Below are positions 1-7,878 of a stretch of 49,914 nucleotides of DNA, in pieces. The stretch spans positions 1 through 49,914 of the forward strand of contig CALITC010000007.1 in NCBI GenBank assembly GCA_938041505.1. The letters are read 5' to 3'. The stretch is from an uncultured Patescibacteria group bacterium (GTDB lineage Bacteria; Patescibacteriota; JACMRA01). The notes under the pieces were generated by a model. That model did no database searches and had not been told where the DNA came from. It worked only from the letters and a program-made list of their open reading frames with translations. The position numbers and the translations under genes were made by a program. Every line of letters starts with the position of its first letter. Within the stretch, counting starts at the first letter, position 1.

Positions 1-226
1 GAGTGACAAGATCTAAATTTTGAAGTGAAGTAGGAGTGTTTGCTAAAGAGATAGTTGAAGTCATACAACTCCACTGTCCCTCATTTCAAACAACAATTAC
101 AACCCCTAACGGGGTTGTGTTGTATTTCATGATTCGGGTTAATAATCAAAAAACTACTCTAGTTCAACCGAAACTAGGGTCTTTTCTTTTGGACAAAAAC
201 CTTTTTGTTATGCACCATCAGCGTAT
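1..226. other. No supported gene; two short hairpins
   Basis: I see no convincing gene here. An 8-bp inverted repeat (ACAACCCC/GGGGTTGT, loop TAAC) lies at 99-118. A 6-bp stem (CTAGTT/AACTAG) at 159-177 is followed by a T-rich run to about 190. The second could be a weak terminator for a gene upstream of the window that reads rightwards. A 64-codon open frame from a GTG at 36 spans both hairpins and is probably not coding. Confidence 0.4.
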
Positions 227-1692
227 ATGACCTCCAGGATCCAAGTCCTTATCGCTAAAATCATCCTCATTAGCTGCATCTTCTTCTCACTCTTCTTCGC
301 TCTGTGGAATCGGTGGTGGAGTGATGGAGATGAGTTGCATTATCTGGTGATGACTCAGAGTATTCTGTTGGATCGTGATTTGGATCTCGATAATAATTAC
401 AACAACAAGGATTATTATGTGCATCATGAGCTGGACTCAGACAGGCATGGAGAGTTTGGCTTCGATGGTTCATATCGATCTCACCACCAACCTCTGCTGT
501 CCCTCATCGTTGCCCCAGGTTTCGAAGCTAGGCAAGCTCTAGGCGCGCGGCTTATAGTCTGGATTTTACATTTGTTTGGATTGGCGACTCTCTGGTATTT
601 CCTCAAAGATCTAGGGTTCAGTATACGCACGAGACTGACCTCACTTGCGCTGTTTGCAGTCCAATTGCCAATCATCGCCTACTCACAATACGTCTATACA
701 GACTTGCCATCAGGGTATTTTGTGCTCTGGATAATCTATAGTTTGTTCAAGTACCAGCAAACCAGGCAAGTATGCTGGATCTGGATATCCTCAATAGTGT
801 ATGCTCTGGCAGTGTGGCTACATATTAAGCTAATTTTATTCTCAGCCCCAATTTATCTGGTCTACGGAATATATCTGATCAATACCGAATCACCTACCAA
901 TCCATTATCAAAAATAAAAAAATTCTCCCTTAAAAGATACCATGAAGTTGCCGCAGTAATCACACCTTTTTTGCTAGGAATTGTGAGTATAAGTTGGGTG
1001 ATGTGGAGATGGACAGGAATTTTCCGCCCAGATGCTGTGCATAAGCTGGTGGTGGAGAGGGCAAGTCACTTCGACTCATTCTTTAGCTACAATCCTACAA
1101 CCTGGATTAACAATCTGTACGGTTTGTTTCTTGACTCCGAGAGTGGGTTATTCTACAACGCACCACTCTTCTTGCTGGTGATTCTGGGTATGATGATCTT
1201 ATGGCGCAAACATCGCAAAGCGTTTTGGGTGGTGGCGACCGGCTTCGGTCTAATTCTATTCCGCCAACTCACTTTCATCAAATGGAGAACCTGTGGGGAC
1301 CTCCCGCAAGGTATCTAATAGTACTGTTACCAAGTATGTTGCTAGTGGTTGCATATGCAGTAGAGGTGCTTCTCAAAAAATGGTGGGGCAAGCTCACGCT
1401 TATCACTATAGGTATCTACAGCACGCTCTTAAGTCTATCCTTATATTACGTAGGCAAACACGGTTACGGATTATACCTAGGCAAAAGCTTCCAATTCAAC
1501 TGGGTCTTAGAAAAAATTCGCTTCCCCATAAACTCAGACCTCCTAACAATGAACTTCTACGAACCATACGTGAGTAACAGCGATTACGTAAAAGGAAGTA
1601 TAGCAATGCTACTAGTCTTGAGCGTATCATATCTAATAGCCAGAAAAGAAAACCAAAGCCCAAATCCAATCACCACAAGCAGGAAATCCTAA
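227..1692 (+). pseudogene. GT-C type membrane glycosyltransferase, frameshifted
   Basis: A polytopic membrane protein resembling the dolichyl-phosphate-mannose/ArnT class of GT-C glycosyltransferases, which move sugars from lipid carriers on the outer face of the membrane. After the first membrane helix comes an acidic loop reading DGDELHYLVM, the position and style of the catalytic Asp-Glu loop of these enzymes. About eight hydrophobic segments follow. The first frame stops at 1316-1318. The continuation lies in another frame from about 1261 to 1692, where GPPARYLIVLLPSMLLVVA resembles the conserved GPRYLLPLLP segment of the family. Going from the first to the second frame needs one base to be missing (or two added) near 1260-1300. 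No classical slippery heptamer is visible, so mutation or sequencing error is likelier than programmed frameshifting. No clear Shine-Dalgarno precedes the ATG at 227. The exact donor and acceptor cannot be told. Confidence 0.7.
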
Positions 1693-1740
1693 GAGAAAAG
1701 AGAGCACGGCAAAGAGTGTAATGATAACACTTTAAAACAA

Positions 1741-1845
1741 GGGGTCCTCGCAAATCTTTTGATTTGTGGGGAGAGGAGGGCTGTGACTGAAATAATGTAG
1801 CTTTTGGGCAAAGCCCAAAACAAAATTATGTAAGTCATAGACCGA
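1741..1845 (-). repeat. 105-bp tRNA-Glu tail repeat, copy 1
   Basis: This segment directly follows the CCA end of tRNA-Glu(CTC) on the minus strand. It matches 20996-21100 on the plus strand with only three mismatches in 105 positions. On the minus strand it holds a nested hairpin: CTATGACT pairs with AGTCACAG (one mismatch), with an inner stem TTTTGGGC/GCCCAAAA. A second hairpin follows, CAAATC-loop-GATTTG, flanked by TCCCC and GAGGACCCC. Possible roles are a terminator or processing signal of the tRNA transcript, or a tRNA-associated palindromic repeat. Confidence 0.9.
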
Positions 1846-1920
1846 TGGTAGCGCTACGGGGAATTGAACCCCGATTGCCGGAATGAGAATCCGGTGTCCT
1901 AACCATTAGACGATAGCGCC
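1846..1920 (-). tRNA. tRNA-Glu (anticodon CTC)
   Basis: A complete cloverleaf reads on the minus strand. The acceptor stem is GGCGCTA with TAGCGCT (first pair G-U), discriminator A, and CCA is encoded. The anticodon stem CCGGA/TCCGG encloses the loop TTCTCAT, giving anticodon CTC, which reads GAG. The T arm contains GGTTCAATTCC. It is a near twin of the tRNA-Glu(TTC) gene at 20921: acceptor, D and T arms are the same and only the anticodon arm and its edges differ. Confidence 0.95.
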
Positions 1921-1935
1921 AAGATACGCAGATCA

Positions 1936-1963
1936 TAATTACCAATTTATACATTTTTGTCAA
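1936..1963 (-). promoter_or_regulatory. Promoter of tRNA-Glu(CTC), overlapped by a palindrome
   Basis: On the minus strand TTGACA (1963-1958), 16 bp and TAATTA (1941-1936) stand about 15 bp before the tRNA 5' end. The -35 box lies in a 9-bp perfect inverted repeat, ACATTTTTG-TCAA-CAAAAATGT (about 1951-1972). Confidence 0.65.
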
Positions 1964-2324
1964 CAAAAATGTCCTCAAATTCTACTGAGGACTGTGGTAT
2001 ATTATTCAGTAACTGACTCAATAAAGATGCGAATCCAGCCAAGGTTTCAATTTAGCTTCCCAATCAGTCTGAGTTATACTGTATCGGGAATTATCTCCCA
2101 AGCGCTGGTTGTATGTATTCTGATAAAGCTCAAAAGGGTAGAGGTTTCGTTACTTTCTGAAACCCTAATTCCAATACTACACCCCCCTCCACAAACTATA
2201 TCAACAAAATCATATTTGTTTGTAAATTGTCTAATAATTGAGGGCTAAGACTCATGATAAATATTCAAATATTTAGATCGTGTACATATTACACAATAAA
2301 CTAAATTCTTGTCAATTGTTAGAT
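1964..2324. other. Gene-less stretch with hairpin
   Basis: Nothing convincingly coding. An inverted repeat GTCCTCA/TGAGGAC lies at about 1971-1993. An 84-codon open frame (1994-2248) starts inside this hairpin, has no promoter or ribosome site, and its protein looks like nothing known, so I do not call it. Confidence 0.5.
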
Positions 2325-2352
2325 TTGACAAACTTCTAAGCTTCAATAATTA
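2325..2352 (+). promoter_or_regulatory. Promoter for the 2373 gene
   Basis: TTGACA (2325-2330), a 16-bp spacer and TAATTA (2347-2352) stand 20 bp before the ATG at 2373. The -10 is AT-rich and could be shifted by a few bases. Confidence 0.55.
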
Positions 2353-2372
2353 TTATTATCAAATTTTCATCT

Positions 2373-4118
2373 ATGCGCGCAGGTATAATAATCAACGAAA
2401 ACACCAGGCAAGTAGTGCTACTGGATAACTTTACACAGGCTTCTCGAGAAGCAGGAACGCTCTATATTCAAGTAGAATCACTTCCGATATATCTTAGTAC
2501 ATCAATTGCGTTTTCAATCTTTAGTTACAAGCTTAGGAATTATCCAAGGCAGGTAGTTTGGCGTGCCAAAAACAGCGAGATCATAGAGGTTCTTGAAAGC
2601 GCTAATTTAAAAATTGATTATCAATATACCAAAAATACCAAGCAAGCCAAGGAAGAAATAGAACTAGCTGTATCCAACATTACAGCTGAAGAAAAGCTAC
2701 AACCGCCAAAACAAGAAATCAAAAAGCTTGCTGAAGAATCAAAAAGCACTCCGCGACTTACGGAGAAAAAGCAAGAAGACGAAGAACCTCAAGGTTTTAA
2801 TTTTGATCAATTCACAGCTCAGAATCTTCGAAGTGTAGACGAAGGAGTGATTCCTGAAAATGTCACCAAAGATGTTGTTGATGGGGAAGGAACTCAATTC
2901 GATGCCTGGATGAAAAAAATCGAGGCTACCAGATCTGCTCTGGATAATCTCAAAGGCAATCAGGCACCTGCTGATCGGATACGTGTCGCCGGAAATAATT
3001 TTACTCAGCCAACCACTCAGCCAACCAAGCGCCCCAAAGTATTTATGTTCATGTCTACACTTTTCTCTGCGGCAGCAGCGTTAATGGCGGCTTTGATTCT
3101 TTTCCCAAGTAGTGTTTACACCTTATCAATTACGCCTCCTATTGTAGAAGATGAGATCAGTTTATCTATTCCCACAAGCGCTTTTTCCAAGCAAACCGTT
3201 ACTATTAACGAAGGGTCTACCAAACCAACAAGCGGTACTGAGAATCAAGAGACTACCCGCGCAAGAGGTAAGGTAAATCTAGTAAACGAAGGTCGTGAAC
3301 CAGTGATTTTAGACGGCTCCGATTATTATTTTGATTATAATGATGCTCGGTATGTGACATTAAGCAATCAGACTTTACCAGACTCGATAGTTATACCACC
3401 AGGAAATACCGAACCGGTAAGTATTGATGTGCAAGCTGCTAATGGTGGAAGTGAGTATAACATAAGTGCCGGTGAGAGAATCGAAATATATAATCTGCTA
3501 GGCCAGTCTTTTTGCAATGATTGCTATGCTGTTGCTAATGTTAATATAGAAGCTGTGGAAAGCGGCCAATCCAAAACAGTATCGCTGGCGGATCAAGATG
3601 TACTACGAAATACGGTGGACAGTTTGATTGCTCAAAAAAGAGTAGACACCTATATTGAGCTTGCAAGTGACACTGCAGTCAGCGACCCGTCCTGGTATCA
3701 AAATATCGATTCCACATTCGTATTCAACCATGGTGTAGGGGAGTTGGCTGATGAACTAAATCTCAAAGTAGATGTCAATACGAATCTATTCTATCTCTCT
3801 AAGAACGAACTATACAAAGTATTGGAGCAAGAAAACTCAGCAGCTTCACAAATAATTGATATCGATCTGCAGAGCACACAAGGAGATTTTTCTAGTGAAG
3901 GTGATATAGACATTACATTGCTATACAGATATAAACTCAAGACCGATATAGATAGAGAGAGTATTACTGACACTCTCAAAGAGCAGGATTTAGATATAGC
4001 TAAGGAAGTGATTCAAAGCGAATTCCCAAGCGTGAAGCGTATTGCAAAACAAGAAACAGGAGTTTCTATTCCAGGAGTTTCTCCTAGAGTAAATGTGAAT
4101 ATTGTAGAGACTAAATAG
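2373..4118 (+). CDS. Single-pass membrane protein, baseplate-J-like outer region
   Basis: A 581-residue protein. Residues 1-75 form a compact N-terminal domain. Residues about 75-220 are charged and low in complexity (Lys/Glu/Gln-rich). One strong membrane helix lies at about 224-252 (FMFMSTLFSAAAALMAALIL). The outer part is beta-rich and includes VTLSNQTLPDSIVIPPGNTE followed by an NGGSEYNISAG-like stretch, which resembles the baseplate J-like segment seen in conserved CPR membrane proteins. Residues about 410-581 look like a mixed alpha/beta tail. The topology implied is N-terminus in, C-terminus out. It is a lone gene with its own promoter and a strong terminator. The function is unknown; a role in a surface or secretion structure is only inferred from the similarity. 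Confidence 0.75.
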   Translation: MRAGIIINENTRQVVLLDNFTQASREAGTLYIQVESLPIYLSTSIAFSIFSYKLRNYPRQVVWRAKNSEIIEVLESANLKIDYQYTKNTKQAKEEIELAVSNITAEEKLQPPKQEIKKLAEESKSTPRLTEKKQEDEEPQGFNFDQFTAQNLRSVDEGVIPENVTKDVVDGEGTQFDAWMKKIEATRSALDNLKGNQAPADRIRVAGNNFTQPTTQPTKRPKVFMFMSTLFSAAAALMAALILFPSSVYTLSITPPIVEDEISLSIPTSAFSKQTVTINEGSTKPTSGTENQETTRARGKVNLVNEGREPVILDGSDYYFDYNDARYVTLSNQTLPDSIVIPPGNTEPVSIDVQAANGGSEYNISAGERIEIYNLLGQSFCNDCYAVANVNIEAVESGQSKTVSLADQDVLRNTVDSLIAQKRVDTYIELASDTAVSDPSWYQNIDSTFVFNHGVGELADELNLKVDVNTNLFYLSKNELYKVLEQENSAASQIIDIDLQSTQGDFSSEGDIDITLLYRYKLKTDIDRESITDTLKEQDLDIAKEVIQSEFPSVKRIAKQETGVSIPGVSPRVNVNIVETK

Positions 4119-4149
4119 CTCTCTTCTAAGATAAGTATTCATCTATATC

Positions 4150-4170
4150 TCCCTAGTAAGGGATTTTTTT
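4150..4170 (+). terminator. Intrinsic terminator
   Basis: TCCCT-AGTA-AGGGA stem-loop followed directly by seven T. It ends the transcript of the 2373-4118 gene. Confidence 0.85.
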
Positions 4171-4251
4171 ACACGCCGGAAGTCAGATGCTAGCTTCATT
4201 GCCACAAGAGATACAGTAGACACATTCAAAAAAGTATAGTCTATTATAACT

Positions 4252-5331
4252 ATGATTACCCAGCATAATTTGGATGAGTTTCGGGAGGAGGTGGAAGTGT
4301 TGATCCAAAATCTCGATGTTCAAAATCTTAAAAATAAGCTAAATGATATAAACACTAGCTTCGAAAATCCTGATATGTGGGAGGATACTGAGAAAGCTCT
4401 GGAGCTCAACAAACACAAGGCAAAATTAGAAAAGAAAATTGAAGAAATAAAAACGCTAGAGACTGATTTAGAAGATTTGCAAGCTGCCCATGACCTCGGA
4501 GAAGAAGAGGAGTATATAAAATCTTTCAAAGAAGCCAAAGAATTTTTTAATGATCTAGAGAATCAGACCTTCATGAACGGTAAGTTTGACCATCATGGGT
4601 GTCTTGTAAGTCTGCATGCTGGAGCCGGTGGTGTGGACGCTATGGATTTTACGTCCATGCTCAGTAACATGTACCAAGTGTTCTGTAAGAAACATGATTT
4701 CACATTTATTTTTACGAACATTTCTTCAGGCGAGGAGGCAGGGTTGAAATCAGCCTCATTTGAGATACGTGGGGATAATGCTTATGGGCATCTCAAAGAA
4801 GAAGCCGGTGTGCATCGTTTGGTGCGACTTTCGCCTTTTAATAGCGGCAGCACAAGAGAAACATCGTTTGCTCTGGTGGAGGTAATCCCGCTCGACATTC
4901 ACACCAGTTATGATATCGGGGATGTAGACGAAAAAGATCTAAAATGGGATTACTTTATGGCTTCTGGTAAGGGTGGTCAGTCTGTCAACACAACATACTC
5001 TGCAGTGCGCCTGACTCACTTGCCATCAGGAACCACGGTCAGTTGTCAGAATGAACGCAATCAACAGCAGAACAAGCAAGTCGCACTCAAATACCTAAAA
5101 GACAAATTAGCCGTTATAGAATTAAAAAAACAAAAAGATCTAGAAGAAGAACTCAAAGGTATCCATCATTCCCCAGAGTGGGGTTCTCAGATTAGGAATT
5201 ATGTCCTGCATCCCTACAAGAAAATCAAAGATCTTCGTAGCAACTGGGAAACCAATACCCCAGACGACTTACTTCAGGACGGAGAGCTAATGCCCGTGAT
5301 CTGGAGTATCAAGCGTGCTCGAAAAAAATAA
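4252..5331 (+). CDS. prfB: Peptide chain release factor 2
   Basis: Class I release factor that frees the finished peptide at UGA and UAA. Length (359 aa) is normal. The N-terminal half is helical. The stop-recognition motif SPF is in VRLSPFNSGSTRE, which marks RF2 rather than RF1. The catalytic GGQ sits in GKGGQSVNTTYSAVRLTH. The usual reading after GGQ is HVNKTxS; here His is replaced by Ser and a Tyr appears before SAV, and the same changes occur in prfA of this window. The gene is one open frame, without the in-frame UGA and +1 frameshift that autoregulates many bacterial prfB genes. A TATTAT box ends 4 nt before the ATG, but no good -35 is seen. Its presence argues against UGA recoding. 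Confidence 0.95.
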   Translation: MITQHNLDEFREEVEVLIQNLDVQNLKNKLNDINTSFENPDMWEDTEKALELNKHKAKLEKKIEEIKTLETDLEDLQAAHDLGEEEEYIKSFKEAKEFFNDLENQTFMNGKFDHHGCLVSLHAGAGGVDAMDFTSMLSNMYQVFCKKHDFTFIFTNISSGEEAGLKSASFEIRGDNAYGHLKEEAGVHRLVRLSPFNSGSTRETSFALVEVIPLDIHTSYDIGDVDEKDLKWDYFMASGKGGQSVNTTYSAVRLTHLPSGTTVSCQNERNQQQNKQVALKYLKDKLAVIELKKQKDLEEELKGIHHSPEWGSQIRNYVLHPYKKIKDLRSNWETNTPDDLLQDGELMPVIWSIKRARKK

Positions 5332-5366
5332 CCCTCTGCAAAGGGATTTAATAGTTACATTAAGCA

Positions 5367-5909
5367 TTATTTTTTAGGTTTGATCACTGCAAATGAGCTA
5401 TCTCCAATAAGTTTCGGCTCACTCTCAAAAGTGTATTCAGTTTCGATCATTTTTACGAAGTTTTTCATAGTCTCTTCTGCAACTTCAGGGTGGGCTTTCT
5501 CACGACCACGCATCTGCACTTGGAGTTTAACCTTCATACCTTTCTCCATAAAAGCTTCTGCTTTGCGAGCTCGCACAGCCAGATCATTCAAGCTTACACG
5601 CACAGAAACACGAAGGGTTTTCATTTCGGTCTTTTTCTGTTTGTTAGCCTGGTTTGATTTTGATTGTTGATATTTGAACTTATTATAGTCCATGATTCTA
5701 CACACTGGAGGTGTACTCTTTGGATTGATTTCAATTAAGTCCAGTTCTTGCTCTTGTGCCATTGCCAGTGCTTCTTTGGCAGAGAATATGCCAAGCATTG
5801 ACCCTTCCGGGTCCAAGAGTCTAATTTCTGGAGAGCGAATTTGTTTGTTAGTGCGGAATTTTTTGCTCGTATCCTTTGGCTTTGCGCGTCTTCGTCGATA
5901 ATTTGTCAT
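5367..5909 (-). CDS. infC: Translation initiation factor IF-3
   Basis: IF-3 binds the 30S subunit, blocks premature 50S joining and checks the initiator tRNA. The 180-residue product has both domains: N-terminal (about 18-85, including RLLDPEGSMLGIFSAKEAL and DLIEINPKSTPPVCRIMDY) and C-terminal (about 95-180, with KTLRVSVRVSLNDLAVRARKA and MRGREKAHPE). A basic N-terminal extension precedes the first domain. It is convergent with prfB, 36 bp apart. The usual downstream rpmI and rplT are absent. A minus-strand promoter at 5938-5967 gives a leader of about 20 nt with no obvious Shine-Dalgarno. Confidence 0.95.
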   Translation of the reverse strand: MTNYRRRRAKPKDTSKKFRTNKQIRSPEIRLLDPEGSMLGIFSAKEALAMAQEQELDLIEINPKSTPPVCRIMDYNKFKYQQSKSNQANKQKKTEMKTLRVSVRVSLNDLAVRARKAEAFMEKGMKVKLQVQMRGREKAHPEVAEETMKNFVKMIETEYTFESEPKLIGDSSFAVIKPKK

Positions 5910-5937
5910 ACTGTATTAAAATAGTTGTAATATAGTC

Positions 5938-5967
5938 ATTATAACATCAATACAGGATATTTGTCAA
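5938..5967 (-). promoter_or_regulatory. Promoter of infC
   Basis: Minus strand TTGACA (5967-5962), 18 bp, TATAAT (5943-5938). Confidence 0.75.
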
Positions 5968-6061
5968 TAAGAGAAAAAATGGTGACTTTTTGTGTGCAAA
6001 ATTTTCACATTGAAAGAAACTAAAAGATATAAGATAGTTTCCGATAAGCAATTCAGTTAGC

Positions 6062-6090
6062 TTGACAACGTAACACTTTTTAACTATTAT
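6062..6090 (+). promoter_or_regulatory. Promoter for the 6110 gene
   Basis: TTGACA (6062-6067), 17 bp, TATTAT (6085-6090), 19 nt before the ATG at 6110. Confidence 0.8.
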
Positions 6091-6109
6091 TTCGATAAAA
6101 TTAAGTATC

Positions 6110-7342
6110 ATGTTCCTACTATACGCACTATTATATTTTGCCATTATTTTCCTCTTAGGGTGGGGGGTTCTTGTTGGGACTTCGATTTATAACATGTACA
6201 TTGATCGGATGTTGGATACCAAGATCGGAGGCTGGCTGCAGAGTCAAGATTATATTATGGTTCAGCTATTTCCACCTGCTGAGAATATCCGTTCGATGGC
6301 GGAGATGGAAAACCTCTATATTAATTTGGCCGCGATATACAAAAATATCTCCGAAAAAGATCTTTTCCAAGAAGGTAAAGTGCTAGAGACATTTACTTTT
6401 GAAGTGCACTCTCGAGGTGGGCAGGTAAGTTTCTACGTTCGTTTGAACAGAAACTACATGCCGCTCTTACGAAGCTCGTTAACTGCTCATTATCCTGGCG
6501 CAGAAGTCATCGAAACTCCAGACCCATTGCTAACGTGGCCTGATGAGTGGAAAGGCAAAGCCGGTCCATACGTGAAGATGTCTGGTACTGACATTGTCAT
6601 GGGGGCTAAGACAGACATGCACCCGCTTAAGAGCTGGAAGCTTTTTCAACGCGAAGACAACAACCCTTTGTCTGACCCAATTTCTACGCTAATAACAGCC
6701 CTTGAAAATATTGAACCAGATGACTACACGGTTTTACAATATATCCTGAAACCAAAGATAGATGGAGATAAAATTAGCAAGTGGAAAGATGAACTCAAAG
6801 CGCTCCGCAAAGAGTTTAAAGAAAATGCCAATGTCGAAGTTGATGATAATGGGGGTATTCAACTTCTAACCAAGCAGGAGTCTAATATCCTTAATGCTGC
6901 AGAAATGAAAATCGTTGGTGAAAACTACCACGTTAAAATCAGAGGCTGTTTCTTCACTGCCACTGGAGGACCAAACCGCATGCTTGGACAGGTGATGTCT
7001 TATTTTAAGCAATTTGCGAGCGAGATGCAGTTTATCAAGCCAGATGGATCGACTAAAACCACACAAACCGCAGAAAATCGGTACTACGGTCCTTTCTTAG
7101 ATAAGGTTTACTGGAAGCGAGAGGGACAGATAAGAGAGCAGCGAATATACAAGAATATGAAAAAACGACTCTTTGCCGCAGGGTCAGAACCAAAATACAT
7201 GAATGTAGAAAGTTTAGCCGCGCTATTCCACTTCCCATCCACAACCCTCATCGACCAGAGCCTTGCCAGCAGGGTAACTTCAGGAGAAGGTGCAGCCGGA
7301 GCCCTCACGAGCGGCAGTGCTCCACGAGACTTGCCAATCTAA
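6110..7342 (+). CDS. DUF8128-like membrane protein (CPR T4SS-associated type)
   Basis: A 410-residue protein with one N-terminal membrane helix (about 4-27) and a long soluble part. The segments DYIMVQLFPPAENIRSMAEM, FEVHSRGGQVSFYVRLNR and YPGAEVIETPDP resemble the N-terminal unit that in CPR genomes is often found with or fused to VirB4/TraG-like conjugation ATPases (DUF8128). No ATPase gene is adjacent here, so this is a stand-alone copy. The C-terminal tail is Gly/Ala/Ser-rich. The downstream deacylase starts 17 bp after the stop and may be co-transcribed. The family assignment is from memory of motif style; the function is unknown. Confidence 0.65.
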   Translation: MFLLYALLYFAIIFLLGWGVLVGTSIYNMYIDRMLDTKIGGWLQSQDYIMVQLFPPAENIRSMAEMENLYINLAAIYKNISEKDLFQEGKVLETFTFEVHSRGGQVSFYVRLNRNYMPLLRSSLTAHYPGAEVIETPDPLLTWPDEWKGKAGPYVKMSGTDIVMGAKTDMHPLKSWKLFQREDNNPLSDPISTLITALENIEPDDYTVLQYILKPKIDGDKISKWKDELKALRKEFKENANVEVDDNGGIQLLTKQESNILNAAEMKIVGENYHVKIRGCFFTATGGPNRMLGQVMSYFKQFASEMQFIKPDGSTKTTQTAENRYYGPFLDKVYWKREGQIREQRIYKNMKKRLFAAGSEPKYMNVESLAALFHFPSTTLIDQSLASRVTSGEGAAGALTSGSAPRDLPI

Positions 7343-7358
7343 TATTAGGACTGCAACC

Positions 7359-7829
7359 ATGATCCATAACAATATTCCTATACTACTAGAGCAGAAAAAT
7401 ATTACATTTAAGATACACCGCCACCAACCGGTTTTAACCATGGAAGATGTAGAGAATAATCTTGGCTTTGCAAAGGAAGGTTTATTAAAAACTCTCGTAT
7501 TTACTTACGGATTAGATGAGTGGGTATTCGTAGTTCTGGAAGGGAAGAAAAAGCTAGATTACAGAACATTAGCAAATGTTTTAAGTGTAGCTCGAGATAA
7601 AATCAAAAGCGCTTCACCAGAGCAGATAGAAGAGAAGTTTGGTTTCCAAGTAGGTGGCATAAGCCCAATATCAATAGTCCCAGTCAATAGAGTATTTTTT
7701 GATAAAAGTTTAGAGCAGTTTGAAAAAGTCTATTGTGGAGCTGGAAGCAACGATCAAACTTTAGAAATTAAGTATCAAGATCTTCTGGTGGTATCAGGAG
7801 GGAAAGAAGTGGCTATTTCCAAAGTATAA
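7359..7829 (+). CDS. YbaK/EbsC-type aminoacyl-tRNA deacylase
   Basis: A 156-residue single-domain protein of the YbaK/ProX family, which hydrolyses mischarged aminoacyl-tRNA (typically Cys-tRNA-Pro) in trans. Family features are the opening that resolves to VLTMEDVENNLGF, the strand LLKTLVFTYGLDEWVFVVLEG, the helper KKLDYRTLANVL, and GFQVGGISPISIV, which corresponds to the conserved GxxxGG(I/V)SP loop. An open frame extends upstream to 7290, overlapping the previous gene, but the ATG at 7359 gives the family's normal start and has AGGA about 8 nt upstream. The exact tRNA substrate cannot be told. Confidence 0.85.
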   Translation: MIHNNIPILLEQKNITFKIHRHQPVLTMEDVENNLGFAKEGLLKTLVFTYGLDEWVFVVLEGKKKLDYRTLANVLSVARDKIKSASPEQIEEKFGFQVGGISPISIVPVNRVFFDKSLEQFEKVYCGAGSNDQTLEIKYQDLLVVSGGKEVAISKV

Positions 7830-7830
7830 A

Positions 7831-7854
7831 AACCTGCTCAATATAAAGCAGGTT
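7831..7854 (-). terminator. Intrinsic terminator of the large surface gene
   Basis: An 8-bp perfect stem AACCTGCT/AGCAGGTT. Read on the minus strand the stem is followed by TTTATAC, so it serves the gene ending at 7879. It may also end the convergent deacylase transcript. Confidence 0.7.
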
Positions 7855-7878
7855 AGTGGGCTAATAACGAATTTAGAT

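Noticed and set aside
36-230. 64-codon open frame from a GTG start
   Set aside because: It crosses two hairpins, has no promoter or ribosome site and no protein-like composition.
1994-2248. 84-codon open frame downstream of the tRNA
   Set aside because: It starts inside a hairpin, lacks start signals, and its translation shows no recognisable pattern.
4252-5331. Programmed frameshift in prfB
   Set aside because: The gene is a single uninterrupted frame with no early in-frame UGA.
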